Shown one piece after another: positions 1 through 11,725 of a stretch of 64,000 nt of DNA. The notes beneath the pieces were generated by a model. The model saw only the letters and a program-made list of their open reading frames with translations, was not told the DNA's origin and searched no databases. A program made the position numbers and the translations under genes. Location: NCBI RefSeq assembly GCF_950295315.1, contig NW_026647188.1, positions 992,001-1,056,000 of the forward strand, read 5' to 3'. Every line of letters starts with the position of its first letter. Position 1 is the first letter of the stretch. The stretch comes from Erinaceus europaeus (Eukaryota; Chordata; Mammalia; Eulipotyphla; Erinaceidae).

Positions 1-1604
1 AGGGCAAGCCAGCTAGCCCAGATTCTGGCTAAACAAGAAAGCATATGCAAAGGGAATCTCATGTCTAAATCTCCTGAGTTCCCTATTCAATCCCATGCCT
101 CACTATCTATCATCCGGGGGAAGCTGGGGCACCCCTCAGAATTCAGGGGCATGAGCCTGTCAAGTCACGTTTGGCTACCTACTCCGCCTCCAGGCTCTCA
201 GTCCACTGCTCAGGGCAGCAGATTACAAGCACAGACAGTACCCAGAAAGAGCTGTTTCAACATAGATGGGAACTGTATTTCAGCAAACAATAGTGGATGA
301 ACCCGGTCCCTTACACCTACCCTTTGGGTCCGGCTAAGGCAATTGCTCCTGTGGCCTCACATTCCTGATCATGGTGTCCTGGTGTCCACACATCACACTA
401 TAAGAGATTGCCAGAAGTAGGCATCCATGAGTGTTCCATACAAAGTCTCTCTGCTTGCAGGAAGCACAAACTCCCCGGGCCCTTGCTATGGACAGACAAA
501 AGAAAGATGGATGCCTCCATTGGCTGAATTAGGAGCTTCCAGTGGAGATCACAGGCCCGCCCCTCACCTGAGGGCCTGGCTGCTGCTAATAAAGGCAATT
601 GGAAACACCTGTTACCACTTGGGCCCTGAGGACATACTCAGGAAACCCTCCAGGATCTGGCAGACCTCAGGTTGGCAGACCTCCTGACCCTGGGATATCT
701 GTGTTCCTATTTCACAGCCATCAAAAAACCCTCTTTCTGAACCCTGGAAGCTTCCGTTTTGCATGGAAAATCTGAACACTGGTGTGGCCATCAGTACCAC
801 AGATCCTTTACTTTCGGCCCAATAGAGGGAAAGCACAATGTGTGTGCCAGGGGGATAGAGTTTCACTTCTCTTGACCTGGGCTCTCATGGAATAATGACA
901 ATGATGCGGTGCAGGAAATTGAGGAGGGCTGCATTTAGGCTGAGGGTCAGCCTAAGGGCCCTGGAGAATGGAAGTCAAGCACAGAGGGCCTGGACAGCTG
1001 CAGCTGGAGATGGACATATGCCTTTTACCTGCAGCAGGATCGCTGTCTCCTCAGTTCCCCAATGTACTACGCTTTATGCAGGAGACTGAATAATCCAAAG
1101 GGCAAAGAAAGGAAAATTTCAACACCAGGAAGTCCGAGTTCACGATGCATGCACTGACTTCCATAAGGGCCCAGTGAAGAAGGCATGTAGAGACAGTCAG
1201 AGAGACAGGATGACAGAGACAGAAAAGGACTGAAATTCTGGCCCTGTGTTGATTAGTGCCAGAGCACTGAAGACAAACCCTCCATGCCCATGCATACTTC
1301 TAAAAAGTGGCATTGTTATTTTATGTTTGTGAGGAAAGGATACACTTAGAACATCTAGGTCTTAGCCCACTCTGAGAAGCAACACTTAGCCTGCAGCCCA
1401 CTCTCAAAACTGCCCTCGCCTCTCCAATTTGGAAGTAGTCTTAGTGATGCTCCAGCCAAGATGCAGGCTGGCTTAATGCATCTCCCTGGTCCAGCCTCAG
1501 ACTGTTCTGTGTGCAGGGAACTGCACTATGTCTATTTCTTCTTTGATTTACACTTTTGGGATAGGACTAGTTGGACAAAAAGAGCAAGAGGGAAGTAGAT
1601 CATT
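1..1604 (+). repeat. B segment copy 1 (cut by window start)
   Basis: This is the first of eight copies of a roughly 3.1-kb segment; others begin near 28.9, 30.2, 33.3, 35.3, 42.1, 50.3 and 58.1 kb. It starts at the window edge just after the B head and runs through the conserved body to the sequence AGCAAGAGGGAAGTAGAT, where it stops and domain A begins. It therefore lacks the (TA)(GA) tract, the (CA) tract and the terminal ATTGG array that complete copies carry. Short open frames exist on both strands but are interrupted differently in each copy, so I do not call a gene. Direct or indirect origin from a transposable element is possible; I do not recognise the family. Confidence 0.8.
515..600 (+). 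promoter_or_regulatory. Core-promoter-like cluster in B copy 1
   Basis: Within 80 bp there is an ATTGG (inverted CCAAT) at 519-523, a GC box GCCCGCCCC near 554-563 and an AT-rich TAATAAAGG at 587-595. The order and 30-36 bp spacings resemble a compact RNA polymerase II promoter, which would predict initiation near 615-625. The cluster is kept in most B copies. Function is inferred from motif layout only; the TATA-like element is weak here. Confidence 0.3.
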
Positions 1605-2285
1605 GCCAGTCAAAGGTCTTCACAGCGCACTTGGGATTGGGCGGCCTGAGACTCAAATGTTACATTGTAGATGGACTGTTTGCAGTTCTTGCTCCCAAGG
1701 ACATTGGACTGTCTCAACTCCCTCCCTTACAGCATGAAAAAAAGACTCTTGACAACCTTGGAGCAAATGGAGTGGGGGTCAGGGGAGCTGGTTGCATGTC
1801 TGCGCGCTCAAACCCAGGTGTCTGTGGGGGGCCGTGGCAGAGGCTGTAATGGGGCTAGGGGACAGAAGGAGACTGTTTGAGAGGCAGGCTTCAGGCAGGG
1901 GAGCCTGTGAGTGTGTGCAGGGCTGTGTGTGTGTGTGGTGGCAGAGGGTTATGGCATGTCCCCCTGCTGGATGGTGAGATGGCAGCTGGGCTGGCCCTGG
2001 GCCCCCAGGGCTGAAGGGAAGAAGCAGGGTGGCAGTAATGTAGCACAGGGAGGCACACAGTAGATGTTAGTTGGGGAGCTGGGGGACAGAGGGCAAGGGG
2101 AAAGGGGCCATCCTTGAGGTGGGGTCTGGACTAGAGAGTGGGGGCAGCTGGAGGCATGGAAGGTCCCAGGAACCAGGGACTGACAGGAACAGATTCCTGC
2201 ACCCACCCACTGGATAGAAGCTGCAGCAGCCAGAGCAGCAGCCTTGTCTTGCCTAGTCCAAAGGTCCTGAGTAAGTCCCTCTGAG

Positions 2286-2378
2286 GATGAGGAAGGGGAG
2301 GAGGAGGTGGAGGAGGAGGAATAGGAGGAGGAGGAGGAGAAGAGGAGGAGGAAGAAGAGGAGGAGGAGGAGGGGCAGG
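2286..2378 (+). repeat. Polypurine GGA tract, unit 1
   Basis: About 93 bases almost purely A/G, mostly GAG/GGA/GAA triplets with a few T interruptions (GTGG, AATAGG). Homopurine tracts of this kind can form triplex DNA or G-quadruplexes. The complementary strand produces artefactual polyproline reading frames. Confidence 0.9.
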
Positions 2379-3440
2379 AGGGCAGCTGTCAGTAGGCAAA
2401 GGGATTAATAGAGGCCTACATTACGGAGGCTTGTGTCCACCAACCCTCAGGGGCATCTCAGGGCACCCAGGGACCTGGTGTGGGTATCTCTGGGGCGGGG
2501 ACTGTAAGTCACTTAGCAAGACTGTGTGTCAGTGCACATGGTGGGACAGGGGCCTGGCAGAACTTAGTCCCCAGCCCTGGGCTGTCAGATGCCAGCCCCT
2601 TGCTCAGACACACACCAATCTGCCCATAACAACTTGGCCTGGCCGACCTGCACCTGCTTTGGACTGGGGCTCTGGTTCTGTTGGCTGACGACACCCCTCA
2701 GGTCAAGTTAAAGGTGGGGGTCATGGCTGCTGGTCCACTGGATGGGCTGGGTCCCCGTGGCCTAGCAACCACAGGAGCCCTCTGTGATGTCCTAGCCCCT
2801 GGAATTCTGTGCTGGCCACACTGGTACTGGGCAGCCCAACTGCCCTGCCACTAGGTCAGGCAACAGCGCCCAGACGCCAGGGCCCTGGCAGAGGGACGGA
2901 AGGATGGGAAGACAGTGCTGACCGACGAGGGACCTCAGGGACCTCTAGCAGCCAAGAGAAGACAGGTGGAGGTGTGCCTGGGATCCAAGGAGCCCAGGCC
3001 ATAGCTGCCTGCATACCTGCATGCCTTCCTGGATGTCTGTATGCTGCCTTTGTCCAGGTAGGTTTCTCAGGTCCCCTCCACTCCTGTCCTCTCCTGTCCT
3101 CTCCTGTCCTCACCATCCACTCCCCTCTCCTCTCCTCAGCACTTTGCTTCTCTTCTTTGTCTGTCCTCTCTTCCGGTTGCCCTGCTCAACAGCTCCAGCA
3201 CTTGTGATGGTTCTCCAGTGACAGCTGTTCGCAACCCCTTCCACCCCCTCCCTGCCCCTGAGGTGACCCAACTCACAGGTCTCCGGCTCACCCCACCCAC
3301 ACCCACACCCCCCAACACATTCCCTGGTTCAGCCCCTCTGCCCTATTCAGCTGAACTGGCCCCTTTTCAACCTACCTATGCATCTTTGTTCGTCTTCAAC
3401 ATTCAAGGAGAGATCTCCTTTTGTACTTAGCTTGGTTGAC

Positions 3441-3512
3441 TGGTGGATGGATGGATAGATGGATGGATAGCTGGATGGATAGCTGGATGGGTGGACGGAT
3501 GGATGGATGGAC
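3441..3512 (+). repeat. GGAT/GATG microsatellite, unit 1
   Basis: Imperfect tetranucleotide repeat of GGAT with ATAG and GCTG interruptions. This copy is the most degenerate of the seven. Confidence 0.9.
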
Positions 3513-3801
3513 AGGTCAAAGGATTGGTTTTGTAGAGGCAGAGAAACATTTAGGGGTACTTGAGACAGCTGGTGTCAGAGCCCTAGTCTATGTCAAATGG
3601 AAAACATTAATTCATCAATAACAAAAATGAATAACCACCTAAATAAATAAATAAATATATAAACTGGGTTAAAAAATGTATGGCGTCTTTGCCTTTCTGC
3701 ATATGGTATGCTGTGAGGACCTTAACAAGGAAAGCATTGTCCTGAGTAACCCCTTTGAAGAAGTGGAATATTTCATTTTCCTTTTTATTTTTTGACTTTC
3801 C

Positions 3802-4007
3802 ATTTTCTTGATTATTTATTGGAATAAAAACACAGGAATTAAGAGGGAAGGGGGTGATATAGAGTTTGAGACACAGAGAGAGACACCTGCTGCACTTCTA
3901 CACCACTTGTAAACATTTCCCCCGGCAGGTTGGGACCAGGGTCTTGAACCCCAGTCCTCCTGCATTGTAATATGAGTGCTTAACTGGGTGTGGCACCACC
4001 TGGTACC
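3802..4007 (-). mobile_element. SINE-1 (hedgehog-type), unit 1
   Basis: Read on the minus strand, the element starts GGTACCAGGTGGTGCC, has a tRNA-like head with GGGGTTCAAGACC as B box, a middle rich in CTCTCTCTGTGTCTC, and ends in CCAATAAATAATCAAG. The layout matches the common Erinaceus tRNA-derived SINE as I recall it. The same insertion is present in all seven units, so it predates the array amplification. Confidence 0.8.
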
Positions 4008-4162
4008 TTTGATGTGACACTGTTTTTAGCAAGGAATAGAAATTCTCGTGCCAAGGTAATAAATAAATAAATGAAGAAATCAATAAAAGTGCATTGACAT
4101 TAACTCAGTGGAAACACACAGGGACATATACATCTCTGTTACCTGTATTACTTATTCATTGA

Positions 4163-4517
4163 TTGATTGATTGCCTCAAGGGGTTATTGCCACAGCTCAG
4201 TGCCTGTGCCACGAATCATCCACAGCTCCTGCACTCCATTTGTTCCCCTTTTGCTGCCCTTGTTGCTTGGTCACTGTGGTGGTTATTATTTTTGTTGTTG
4301 TTGTTGTTACTGACCTTGCATCTGACAGACACAAAAGGAGAGAGCAGAGGAAATACAGGGTGGGAGAGAAAGATAGAGCTCCTAAAGACCTGCTTCACCC
4401 CCTGTAAAGCGACTCCCCTGCAGGTGGCGGTCTGGGGGCCAGACCCCAAATCCTTCCACCTGTCCCCTCTATTCGTGAGCACCACAAGCCCTTAACCCTC
4501 TGACATACCGACAAACC
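4163..4517 (-). mobile_element. SINE-2 (hedgehog-type, CAA-rich tail), unit 1
   Basis: Minus-strand head GGTATGTCAGAGGGTTAAGG is a decayed tRNA-like start. It is followed by CCCCACCTGCAGGGGAG-like sequence, a pyrimidine-rich middle, and an AACAACAACAACAA tail leading into AACAAGGGCAGCAAAAGGGG. This is the order I recall for the long Erinaceus SINE. Confidence 0.8.
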
Positions 4518-4817
4518 TCCCTGAATTTACTTTTGAAGGCAGTATCACCTGCCTCGTTTTGATTCCTCATTATCCTGAGGGTCAGTCCTGGAGACAGTGT
4601 CATGACACGACACACGGAGATCTCTTTATCAGAGAGCACCTGGAACAGCTGCTGGGGCTCTAGTGCCAGGGCAGGAGCAACTTCCCATCCACCCTCCACG
4701 GAGTCCACCTGCCTGCATTTTGGTCCTTTTCCCTCCAAAAAAGATTTTTCCCTTTTTTCACTTTGAAACAGGCAGCAGACAGGTTACCCAGGCAGGGGAA
4801 AAAAAATTAAAAAAGCC

Positions 4818-4945
4818 TTTTTTTTTTTTTTTTACCGAAGTGAATGACCATCTTCTGGCAAGTATAGGTTTTGAACCTGAAAACTCTGTCTCTTAGTCTA
4901 CAGAAAGAGCCACTAGCCCAGCCAGATCTCACGCTCAGATGGGGT
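4818..4945 (-). mobile_element. tRNA-like SINE relic with A-tail, unit 1
   Basis: On the minus strand a roughly 90-bp tRNA-like segment contains the B-box-like GGTTCAAAACC and is followed by an A run, seen here as the T tract at 4,818-4,833. I cannot assign a SINE family; a tRNA retropseudogene is an alternative. Confidence 0.5.
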
Positions 4946-5634
4946 GTTTTTGCCAGTCAAAGGTCTGCACAGCGCACTAGGGATTGGGCGGCCTGAGACC
5001 CAAATGTTACATTGTAGATGGACTGTTTGCAGTTCTTGCTCCCCAGGACATTGGACTGTCTCAACTCCCTCCCCTACAGCATGAAAAAAAGCCTCTTGAC
5101 AACCTTGGAGCAACCGGAGTGGGGGCGAGGGGAGCTGTTTGAATGTCTGCACTGCTCCTGCCCAGGTGTCTGTGGGGGTCCGTGGCAGAGGCTGTAAGGG
5201 GGCTAGGGGGCAGAAGGAGACTGTTTGAGAGGCAGGCTGCAGGCAGGGGAGCCCAGGAGTGTGCGCATGGCTGTGTGTGTGGGTGTGGTTGCAGGGGGTT
5301 AGGGCAGGTCCCCCTGCTGGATGGTGAGATGGCAGCTGGGCTGGCCCTGGGCCCTCAGGGCTGAAGGGCAGAAGCAGGGTGGCAGTAAAGTAGCGCAGGG
5401 AGGAACAGAGTAGATGTTAGTTGGGAGCTGGGGGACAGAGGGTAAGGGGAAAGGGGGCATCCTTGAGGAGGGGTCAGGACCTGAGAGTGGGGGGAGCTGG
5501 AGGCATGGAAGGTCCCAGGAATCAGGGACTGACAGGAACAGGTTCCTACACCCCCCCACTGGATAGAAGCTACAGAAGCCAGAGCAGCAGCCCTGGCTTG
5601 CCTTGGCCAAGGGCCCTGAGTGAGTCCCTCTGAG

Positions 5635-5756
5635 GATGAGGAAAAGGAGGAGGGGGTGGAGGAGGAGGAGGAGGAAGAGGAGGAGGAGGAGGAGGAGGAA
5701 GAGGAGGAGGAAGAAGAGGAGGAGGAGGAGGCGGAGGAGGAGGAGGAGGGGCAGGA
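5635..5756 (+). repeat. Polypurine GGA tract, unit 2
   Basis: About 120 bases of GAG/GGA/GAA triplets. It contains a GGAGGCGGAGG interruption shared with units 3 to 5, an alpha-type marker. Confidence 0.9.
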
Positions 5757-6827
5757 GGGCAGCTGTCAGTAGGCAACGGGATTAATAGAGGCCTCCATTA
5801 CGGAGGCATGTGTCCAGGCAGGCACCCACCAACCCTCAGGGGCAGCTCAAGGCACCCAGGGACTTGGTGTGGGTATCTCTGGGGCGGGGACTGTCAGTCA
5901 GTCAGCAAGACTGTGTGTCAGTGCACCTGGTGGGAGAGGGGCCTGGCGGACCTTGGTCCCCCGCCCTGGACTGTCAGATGCCAGCCCCATGCCCAGACAC
6001 ACACCAATCTGCCCACAGCCCCTTGGCCCGGCCAACCAGCACCTGCTTTGGCCTGGGGCTCTGGCTCTGGTGGCTGGCCACCGCCCCTCAGGTCAAGTTC
6101 AGCGTGGGGGTCATGGCTGCTGGTCAACTGGATGGTTGGGGTCCCCGTGGCCTAGCAACCACAGGAGCCCTCTGTGATGTCCTAGCCCCTGGCAATCTGT
6201 GCTGGCCACACAAGCACTGGGCAGCCCAACTGCCCTGCCACTAGGTCAGGCAACATCGCCCAGACGCCTGAGCCCTGGCAGAGGGACGGAAGGATGGGAA
6301 GACAATGCTGACCGACGAGGGACCTCAGGGCTGGCAGCCAAGAGAAGACAGGTGCAGGTGCACAGGGATCCAGGGAGCCCAGGCCAGAGCTGCCTGCATG
6401 CCTGCCTGCCTTCCTGGTTGTCTGTATGCTGCCTTTGTCCAGGTAGGTTTCTCAGGTCCCCTCCAATCCTGTCCTCTCCTGTCCTCTCCTGTCCTCACCA
6501 TCCTCTCCCCCCTCCTCTCCTCCACACTTTGCTTGTCTCCTTTGTCTGTCCTCTCTTCCAGGTGCCCTGCTCACCAGCTCCAGCACTTGTGATGGTTCTC
6601 CAGTGACAGCTGTTCACAACCCCTTCCACCCCCTGCCTGCCCCTAATGTGACCCAGCTCACAGGGTCTCCGGCTCACCCCACCCAAACCCACACGCCCCA
6701 ACACATTCCCTGGTTCAGCCCCTCTGCCCTATTCAGCCAAACTGGCCCCTTTGCAACCTACCTATGCATCGTTGTTTCTCCTCACCATTCAAGGAGAGAT
6801 CACATTTTGTACTGAGCTTGGTTTACT

Positions 6828-6902
6828 GGTGGATGGATGGATGGATGGATGGATGGATGAATGGATGGATAGATGTATGGGTGGATGGATGGATGGATGG
6901 AC
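6828..6902 (+). repeat. GGAT microsatellite, unit 2
   Basis: Mostly perfect GGAT tetramers interrupted by GAATGG, GATAGATGTATGG and GGGTGG. Confidence 0.9.
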
Positions 6903-7187
6903 AGGTCAATGGATCGGTTTTATAGAGGCAGAGTACCATATAGGGGTACTGGAGTCCGCTGGTGTCAGATCCTTAGTCAATGTCAAATGTAAAACATTAA
7001 TTCATCAATAACAAAAATGAATAAGCACCTAAATAAATAAATATAAAAACTGGGTTAAAAAATACATGGCGTCTTTGCCTTTCTGCATATGGAATGCTGT
7101 GAGGATCTTAACAAGGAAAGCATTGTCCTGAGTAGCCCATTTGAAGTCGTGGAATATTTCCTTTTCCTTTTCCTTTTTTTACTTTCT

Positions 7188-7393
7188 ATTTTCTTGATTA
7201 TTCACTGGAAAAAATAGACAGGAATTGAGAGTGAAGGGAGGTAGAGAGAGTTTGAGACACAGAGAGAGACAACTGCAGCACTTCCGCACCACTTGTAAAG
7301 ATTTCCCCTGGCAGGTGGGAACCAGGGTGTTGAAGCCCAGTCCTCCTGCATTGTAACATGAGGGCTTAACTGGGAGTGGCACCACCTGGTACC
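7188..7393 (-). mobile_element. SINE-1 copy, unit 2
   Basis: Orthologous position to the unit 1 copy. Alpha-type differences include ATTCACTGGAAAAAATAG in place of ATTTATTGGAATAAA-like sequence at the tail end. Confidence 0.8.
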
Positions 7394-7547
7394 CATGATG
7401 GGACACTTTTTTTTAGCAATGAAAAGAAATTCTCGTGGCAAGGTAATAAATAAATGAAGAAGTAAATAAAAGTGCATTTACATTAACTCAGTGGAAACAC
7501 ACAGGGACATATACGTCTCTGTTACCTGTATTACTTCTTCATGTATG

Positions 7548-7897
7548 GATTGATTGCCTCAAGGGGTTATTGCCACAGCTGAGTGCCTACGCCACGAATC
7601 ATCCACAGCTCCTGCACTCCATTTGTTCCCCTTTTGCTGCCCTTGTTGTTTGGTCACTGTGGTGGTTATTGTTTTTGTTGTTGTTGTTGTTACTGACCTT
7701 GCATCTGACAGACACAAAAGGAGAGAGCAGAGGAAATACAGGGTGGGAGAGAAAGATAGAGCTCCTAAAGACCTGCTTCACCCCCTGTAAAGCGACTCCC
7801 CTGCAGGTGGCGGTCTGGGGGCCAGACCCCAAATCCTTCCACCTGTCCCCTCTATTCGTGAGCGCCACAAGCCCTTAACCCTCTGACATACCGCCAA
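7548..7897 (-). mobile_element. SINE-2 copy, unit 2
   Basis: Same insertion as in unit 1, with alpha markers on the plus strand CCTCAAGGGGTTATTGCC and GAGTGCCTACGCC. The tail is five GTT repeats on the plus strand. Confidence 0.8.
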
Positions 7898-8202
7898 ACC
7901 TCCTTGGATTTACTTTTGAAGGCAGTATCGCCTGCCTCGTTTTGATTCCTCATTATCCTGAGGGTCAGTCCTGGAGACAGTGTCATGACAAGACACACGG
8001 AGATCTCTGTTATCAGAGAGCACCTGGAACAGCTGCTGGGGCTCTAGTGCCAGGGCAGGAGCAACTTCCCATCCACCCTCCACGGAGTCCACCTGCCTGA
8101 ATTTTGGTCCTTTTCCCTCCAAAAAAGATTTTTCCCTTTTTTCACTTTGAAACAGGCAGCAGACAGGTTACCCAGGCAGGGGAAAAAAAAATTAAAAAAG
8201 CC

Positions 8203-8331
8203 TTTTTTTTTTTTTTTACCGAAGTGAATGACCATCTTCTGGCAAGTATAGGTTTTGAACCTGAAAACTCTGTCTCTTAGTCTACAGAAAGAGCCACTAG
8301 CCCAGCCAGATCTCACGCTCAGATGGGGTGT
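8203..8331 (-). mobile_element. tRNA-like SINE relic with A-tail, unit 2
   Basis: T tract at 8,203-8,217 (an A-tail on the minus strand) next to the GGTTCAAAACC B-box-like sequence. Confidence 0.5.
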
Positions 8332-9018
8332 TTTTGCCAGTCAAAGGTCTGCACAGCGCACTAGGGATTGGGCGGCCTGAGACCCAAATGTTACATTGTA
8401 GATGGACTGTTTGCAGTTCTTGCTCCCCAGGACATTGGACTGTCTCAACTCCCTCCCCTACAGCATGAAAAAAAGCCTCTTGACAACCTTGGAGCAACTG
8501 GAGTGGGGGCGAGGGGAGCTGTTTGCATGTCTGCACTGCTCCTGCCCAGGTGTCTGTGGGGGTCCGTGGCAGAGGCTGTAAGGGGGCTAGGGGGCAGAAG
8601 GAGACTGTTTGAGAGGCAGGCTGCAGGCAGGGGAGCCCAGGAGTGTGCACATGGCTGTGTGTGTGGGTGTGGTTGCAGGGGGTTAGGGCAGGTCCCCCTG
8701 CTGGATGGTGAGATGGCAGCTGGGCTGGCCCTGGGCCCTCAGGGCTGAAGGGCAGAAGCAGGGTGGCAGTAAAGTAGCGCAGGGAGGAACAGAGTAGATG
8801 TTAGTTGGGAGCTGGGGGACAGAGGGTAAGGGGAAAGGGGGCATCCTTGAGGAGGGGTCAGGACCTGAGAATGGGGGGAGCTGGAGGCATGGAAGGTCCC
8901 AGGAATCAGGGACTGACAGGAACAGGTTCCTACACACCCCCACTGGATAGAAGCTGCAGAAGCCAGAGCAGCAGCCCTGGCTTGCCTAGGCCAAGGGCCC
9001 TGAGTGAGTCCCTCTGAG

Positions 9019-9048
9019 GATGAGGAAAAGGAGGAGGGGGTGGAGGAG

Positions 9049-9083
<35 letters not shown>

Positions 9084-9132
9084 GGAAGAAGAGGAGGAGG
9101 AGGAGGCGGAGGAGGAGGAGGAGGGGCAGGAG
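9019..9132 (+). repeat. Polypurine GGA tract, unit 3
   Basis: About 114 bases of GAG/GGA/GAA; shorter than unit 2 by loss of a few GAG triplets. Confidence 0.9.
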
Positions 9133-10204
9133 GGCAGCTGTCAGTAGGCAACGGGATTAATAGAGGCCTCCATTACGGAGGCATGTGTCCAGGCAGGCAC
9201 CCACCAACCCTCAGGGGCAGCTCAAGGCACCCAGGGACTTGGTGTGGGTATCTCTGGGGCGGGGACTGTCAGTCAGTCAGCAAGACTGTGTGTCAGTGCA
9301 CCTGGTGGGAGAGGGGCCTGGCGGACCTTGGTCCCCCGCCCTGGACTGTCAGATGCCAGCCCCATGCCCAGACACACACCAATCTGCCCACAGCCCCTTG
9401 GCCCGGCCGACCAGCACCTGCTTTGGCCTGGGGCTCTGGCGCTGGTGGCTGGCCACCGCCCCTCAGGTCAAGTTCAGCGTGGGGGTCATGGCTGCTGGTC
9501 AACTGGATGGTTGGGGTCCCCGTGGCCTAGCAACCACAGGAGCCCTCTGTGATGTCCTAGCCCCTGGCAATCTGTGCTGGCCACACAAGCACTGGGCAGC
9601 CCAACTGCCCTGCCACTAGGTCAGGCAACATCGCCCAGACGCCTGGGCCCTGGCAGAGTGACGGAAGGATTGGAAGACAGTGCTGACTGACGAGGGACCT
9701 CAGGGCTGGCAGCCAAGAGAAGACAGGTGCAGGTGCACACGGGATCCAGGGAGCCCAGGCCAGAGCTGCCTGCATGCCTGCCTGCCTTCCTGGATGTCTG
9801 TATGCTGCCTTTGTCCAGGTAGGTTTCTCAGGTGCCCTCCAATCCTGTCCTCTCCTGTCCTCTCCTGTCCTCACCATCCTCTCCCCCCTCCTCTCCTCCG
9901 CACTTTGCTTCTCTCTTTTGTCTGTCCTCTCTTCCAGGTGCCCTGCTCACCAGCTCCAGCACTTGTGATGGTTCTCCAGTGACAGCTGTTCACAACCCCT
10001 TCCACCCCCTGCCTGCCCCTAATGTGACCCAGCTCACAGGGTCTCCGGCTCACCCCACCCAAACCCACACGCCCCAACACATTCCCTGGTTCAGCCCCTC
10101 TGCCCTATTCAGCCAAACTGGCCCCTTTGCAACCTACCTATGCATCGTTGTTTCTCCTCACCATTCAAGGAGAGATCACATTTTGTACTGAGCTTGGTTT
10201 ACTG

Positions 10205-10278
10205 GTGGATGGATGGATGGATGGATGGATGGATGAATGGATGGATAGATGTATGGGTGGATGGATGGATGGATGGAC
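10205..10278 (+). repeat. GGAT microsatellite, unit 3
   Basis: Same interruption pattern as unit 2, supporting recent duplication of the whole unit. Confidence 0.9.
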
Positions 10279-10575
10279 AGGTCAATGGATCGGTTTTATA
10301 GAGGCAGAGTACCATATAGGGGTACTGGAGTCCGCTGGTGTCAGATCCTTAGTCAATGTCAAATGTAAAACATTAATTCATCAATAACAAAAATGAATAA
10401 GCACCTAAATAAATAAATAAATAAATAAATATAAAAACTGGGTTAAAAAATACATGGCGTCTTTGCCTTTCTGCATATGGAATGCTGTGAGGATCTTAAC
10501 AAGGAAAGCATTGTCCTGAGTAGCCCATTTGAAGTCGTGGAATATTTCCTTTTCCTTTTCCTTTTTTTACTTTCT

Positions 10576-10781
10576 ATTTTCTTGATTATTCACTGGAAAA
10601 AATAGACAGGAATTGAGAGTGAAGGGAGGTAGAGAGAGTTTGAGACACAGAGAGAGACAACTGCAGCACTTCCGCACCACTTGTAAAGATTTCCCCTGGC
10701 AGGTGGGAACCAGGGTGTTGAAGCCCAGTCCTCCTGCATTGTAACATGAGGGCTTAACTGGGAGTGGCACCACCTGGTACC
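10576..10781 (-). mobile_element. SINE-1 copy, unit 3
   Basis: Alpha-type copy, essentially the same sequence as unit 2. Confidence 0.8.
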
Positions 10782-10935
10782 CATGATGGGACACTTTTTT
10801 TTAGCAATGAAAAGAAATTCTCGTGGCAAGGTAATAAATAAATGAAGAAGTAAATAAAAGTGCATTTACATTAACTCAGTGGAAACACACAGGGACATAT
10901 ACGTCTCTGTTACCTGTATTACTTCTTCATGTATG

Positions 10936-11285
10936 GATTGATTGCCTCAAGGGGTTATTGCCACAGCTGAGTGCCTACGCCACGAATCATCCACAGCTCC
11001 TGCACTCCATTTGTTCCCCTTTTGCTGCCCTTGTTGCTTGGTCACTGTGGTGGTTATTGTTTTTGTTGTTGTTGTTGTTACTGACCTTGCATCTGACAGA
11101 CACAAAAGGAGAGAGCAGAGGAAATACAGGGTGGGAGAGAAAGATAGAGCTCCTAAAGACCTGCTTCACCCCCTGTAAAGCGACTCCCCTGCAGGTGGCG
11201 GTCTGGGGGCCAGACCCCAAATCCTTCCACCTGTCCCCTCTATTCGTGAGCGCCACAAGCCCTTAACCCTATGACATACCGCCAA
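10936..11285 (-). mobile_element. SINE-2 copy, unit 3
   Basis: Alpha-type copy with five GTT repeats (plus strand). Confidence 0.8.
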
Positions 11286-11590
11286 ACCTCCCTGGATTTA
11301 CTTTTGAAGGCAGTATCGCCTGCCTCGTTTTGATTCCTCATTATCCTGAGGGTCAGTCCTGGAGACAGTGTCATGACACGACACACGGAGATCTCTGTTA
11401 TCAGAGAGCACATGGAACAGCAGCTGGGGCTCTAGTGCCAGGGCAGGAGCAACTTCCCATCCACCCTCCACGGAGTCCACCTGCCTGCATTTTGGTCCTT
11501 TTCCCTCCAAAAAAGATTTTTCCCTTTTTTCACTTTGAAACAGGCAGCCAACAGGTTACCCAGGCAGGGGAAAAAAAAATAAAAAAAGCC

Positions 11591-11725
11591 TTTTTTTTTT
11601 TTTTTACCGAAGTGAATGACCATCTTCTGGCAAGTATAGGTTTTGAACCTGAAAACTCTGTCTCTCTGTCTCTTAGTCTACAGAAAGGGCCACTAGGCCA
11701 GCCAGATCTCACGCTCAGATGGGGT
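11591..11725 (-). mobile_element. tRNA-like SINE relic with A-tail, unit 3
   Basis: T tract 11,591-11,605. This copy has an extra CTGTCTCT duplication beside the B-box-like region. Confidence 0.5.

Larger units (their letters stand above)
1605..4951 (+). repeat. Domain A macrosatellite unit 1 (beta to alpha mosaic)
   Basis: First unit of the 3.4-kb array, measured from GCCAGTCAAAGG. Order of parts: GC-rich block, polypurine tract (2,286-2,378), second GC-rich block, CCTCTCCTGT mini-repeat (about 3,088-3,115), GGAT microsatellite (3,441-3,512), SINE-1, SINE-2, T-tract/tRNA-like SINE. The unit is beta-type up to about 4,015 (for example GGTATGCTG and GTGGGTGTGG-type variants) and alpha-type from about 4,105 (AACTCAGTGGAAAC). 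It is the most diverged GC-rich half of the array; the CTAGGGGGCAG motif present in units 2-7 reads CTAGGGGACAG here. No coding function is supported. Confidence 0.9.
4952..8335 (+). repeat. Domain A macrosatellite unit 2 (alpha)
   Basis: Alpha-type throughout and nearly identical to units 3 and 4 at base level by eye. Sub-features: CTCF-like CTAGGGGGCAGAAG at 5,203-5,216, polypurine tract 5,635-5,756, mini-repeat near 6,470-6,495, GGAT tract 6,828-6,902. The mini-repeat region is flanked by CAG/GTAGGT ending at 6,442 and a pyrimidine-rich TCTCTTCCAG ending at 6,561, which together resemble a 119-bp intron. Several frames are open for 100-144 codons in the GC-rich part, but on several frames at once, as expected for GC-rich non-coding DNA. 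Confidence 0.9.

Noticed and set aside
5810..6244. 144-codon plus-strand frame repeated in units 2, 3 and 5 of domain A
   Set aside because: Two other plus frames over the same bases are also open for 100-115 codons, unit 4 has an in-frame stop, beta units have a different open frame, and no domain is recognisable. GC-rich repeat DNA explains it.
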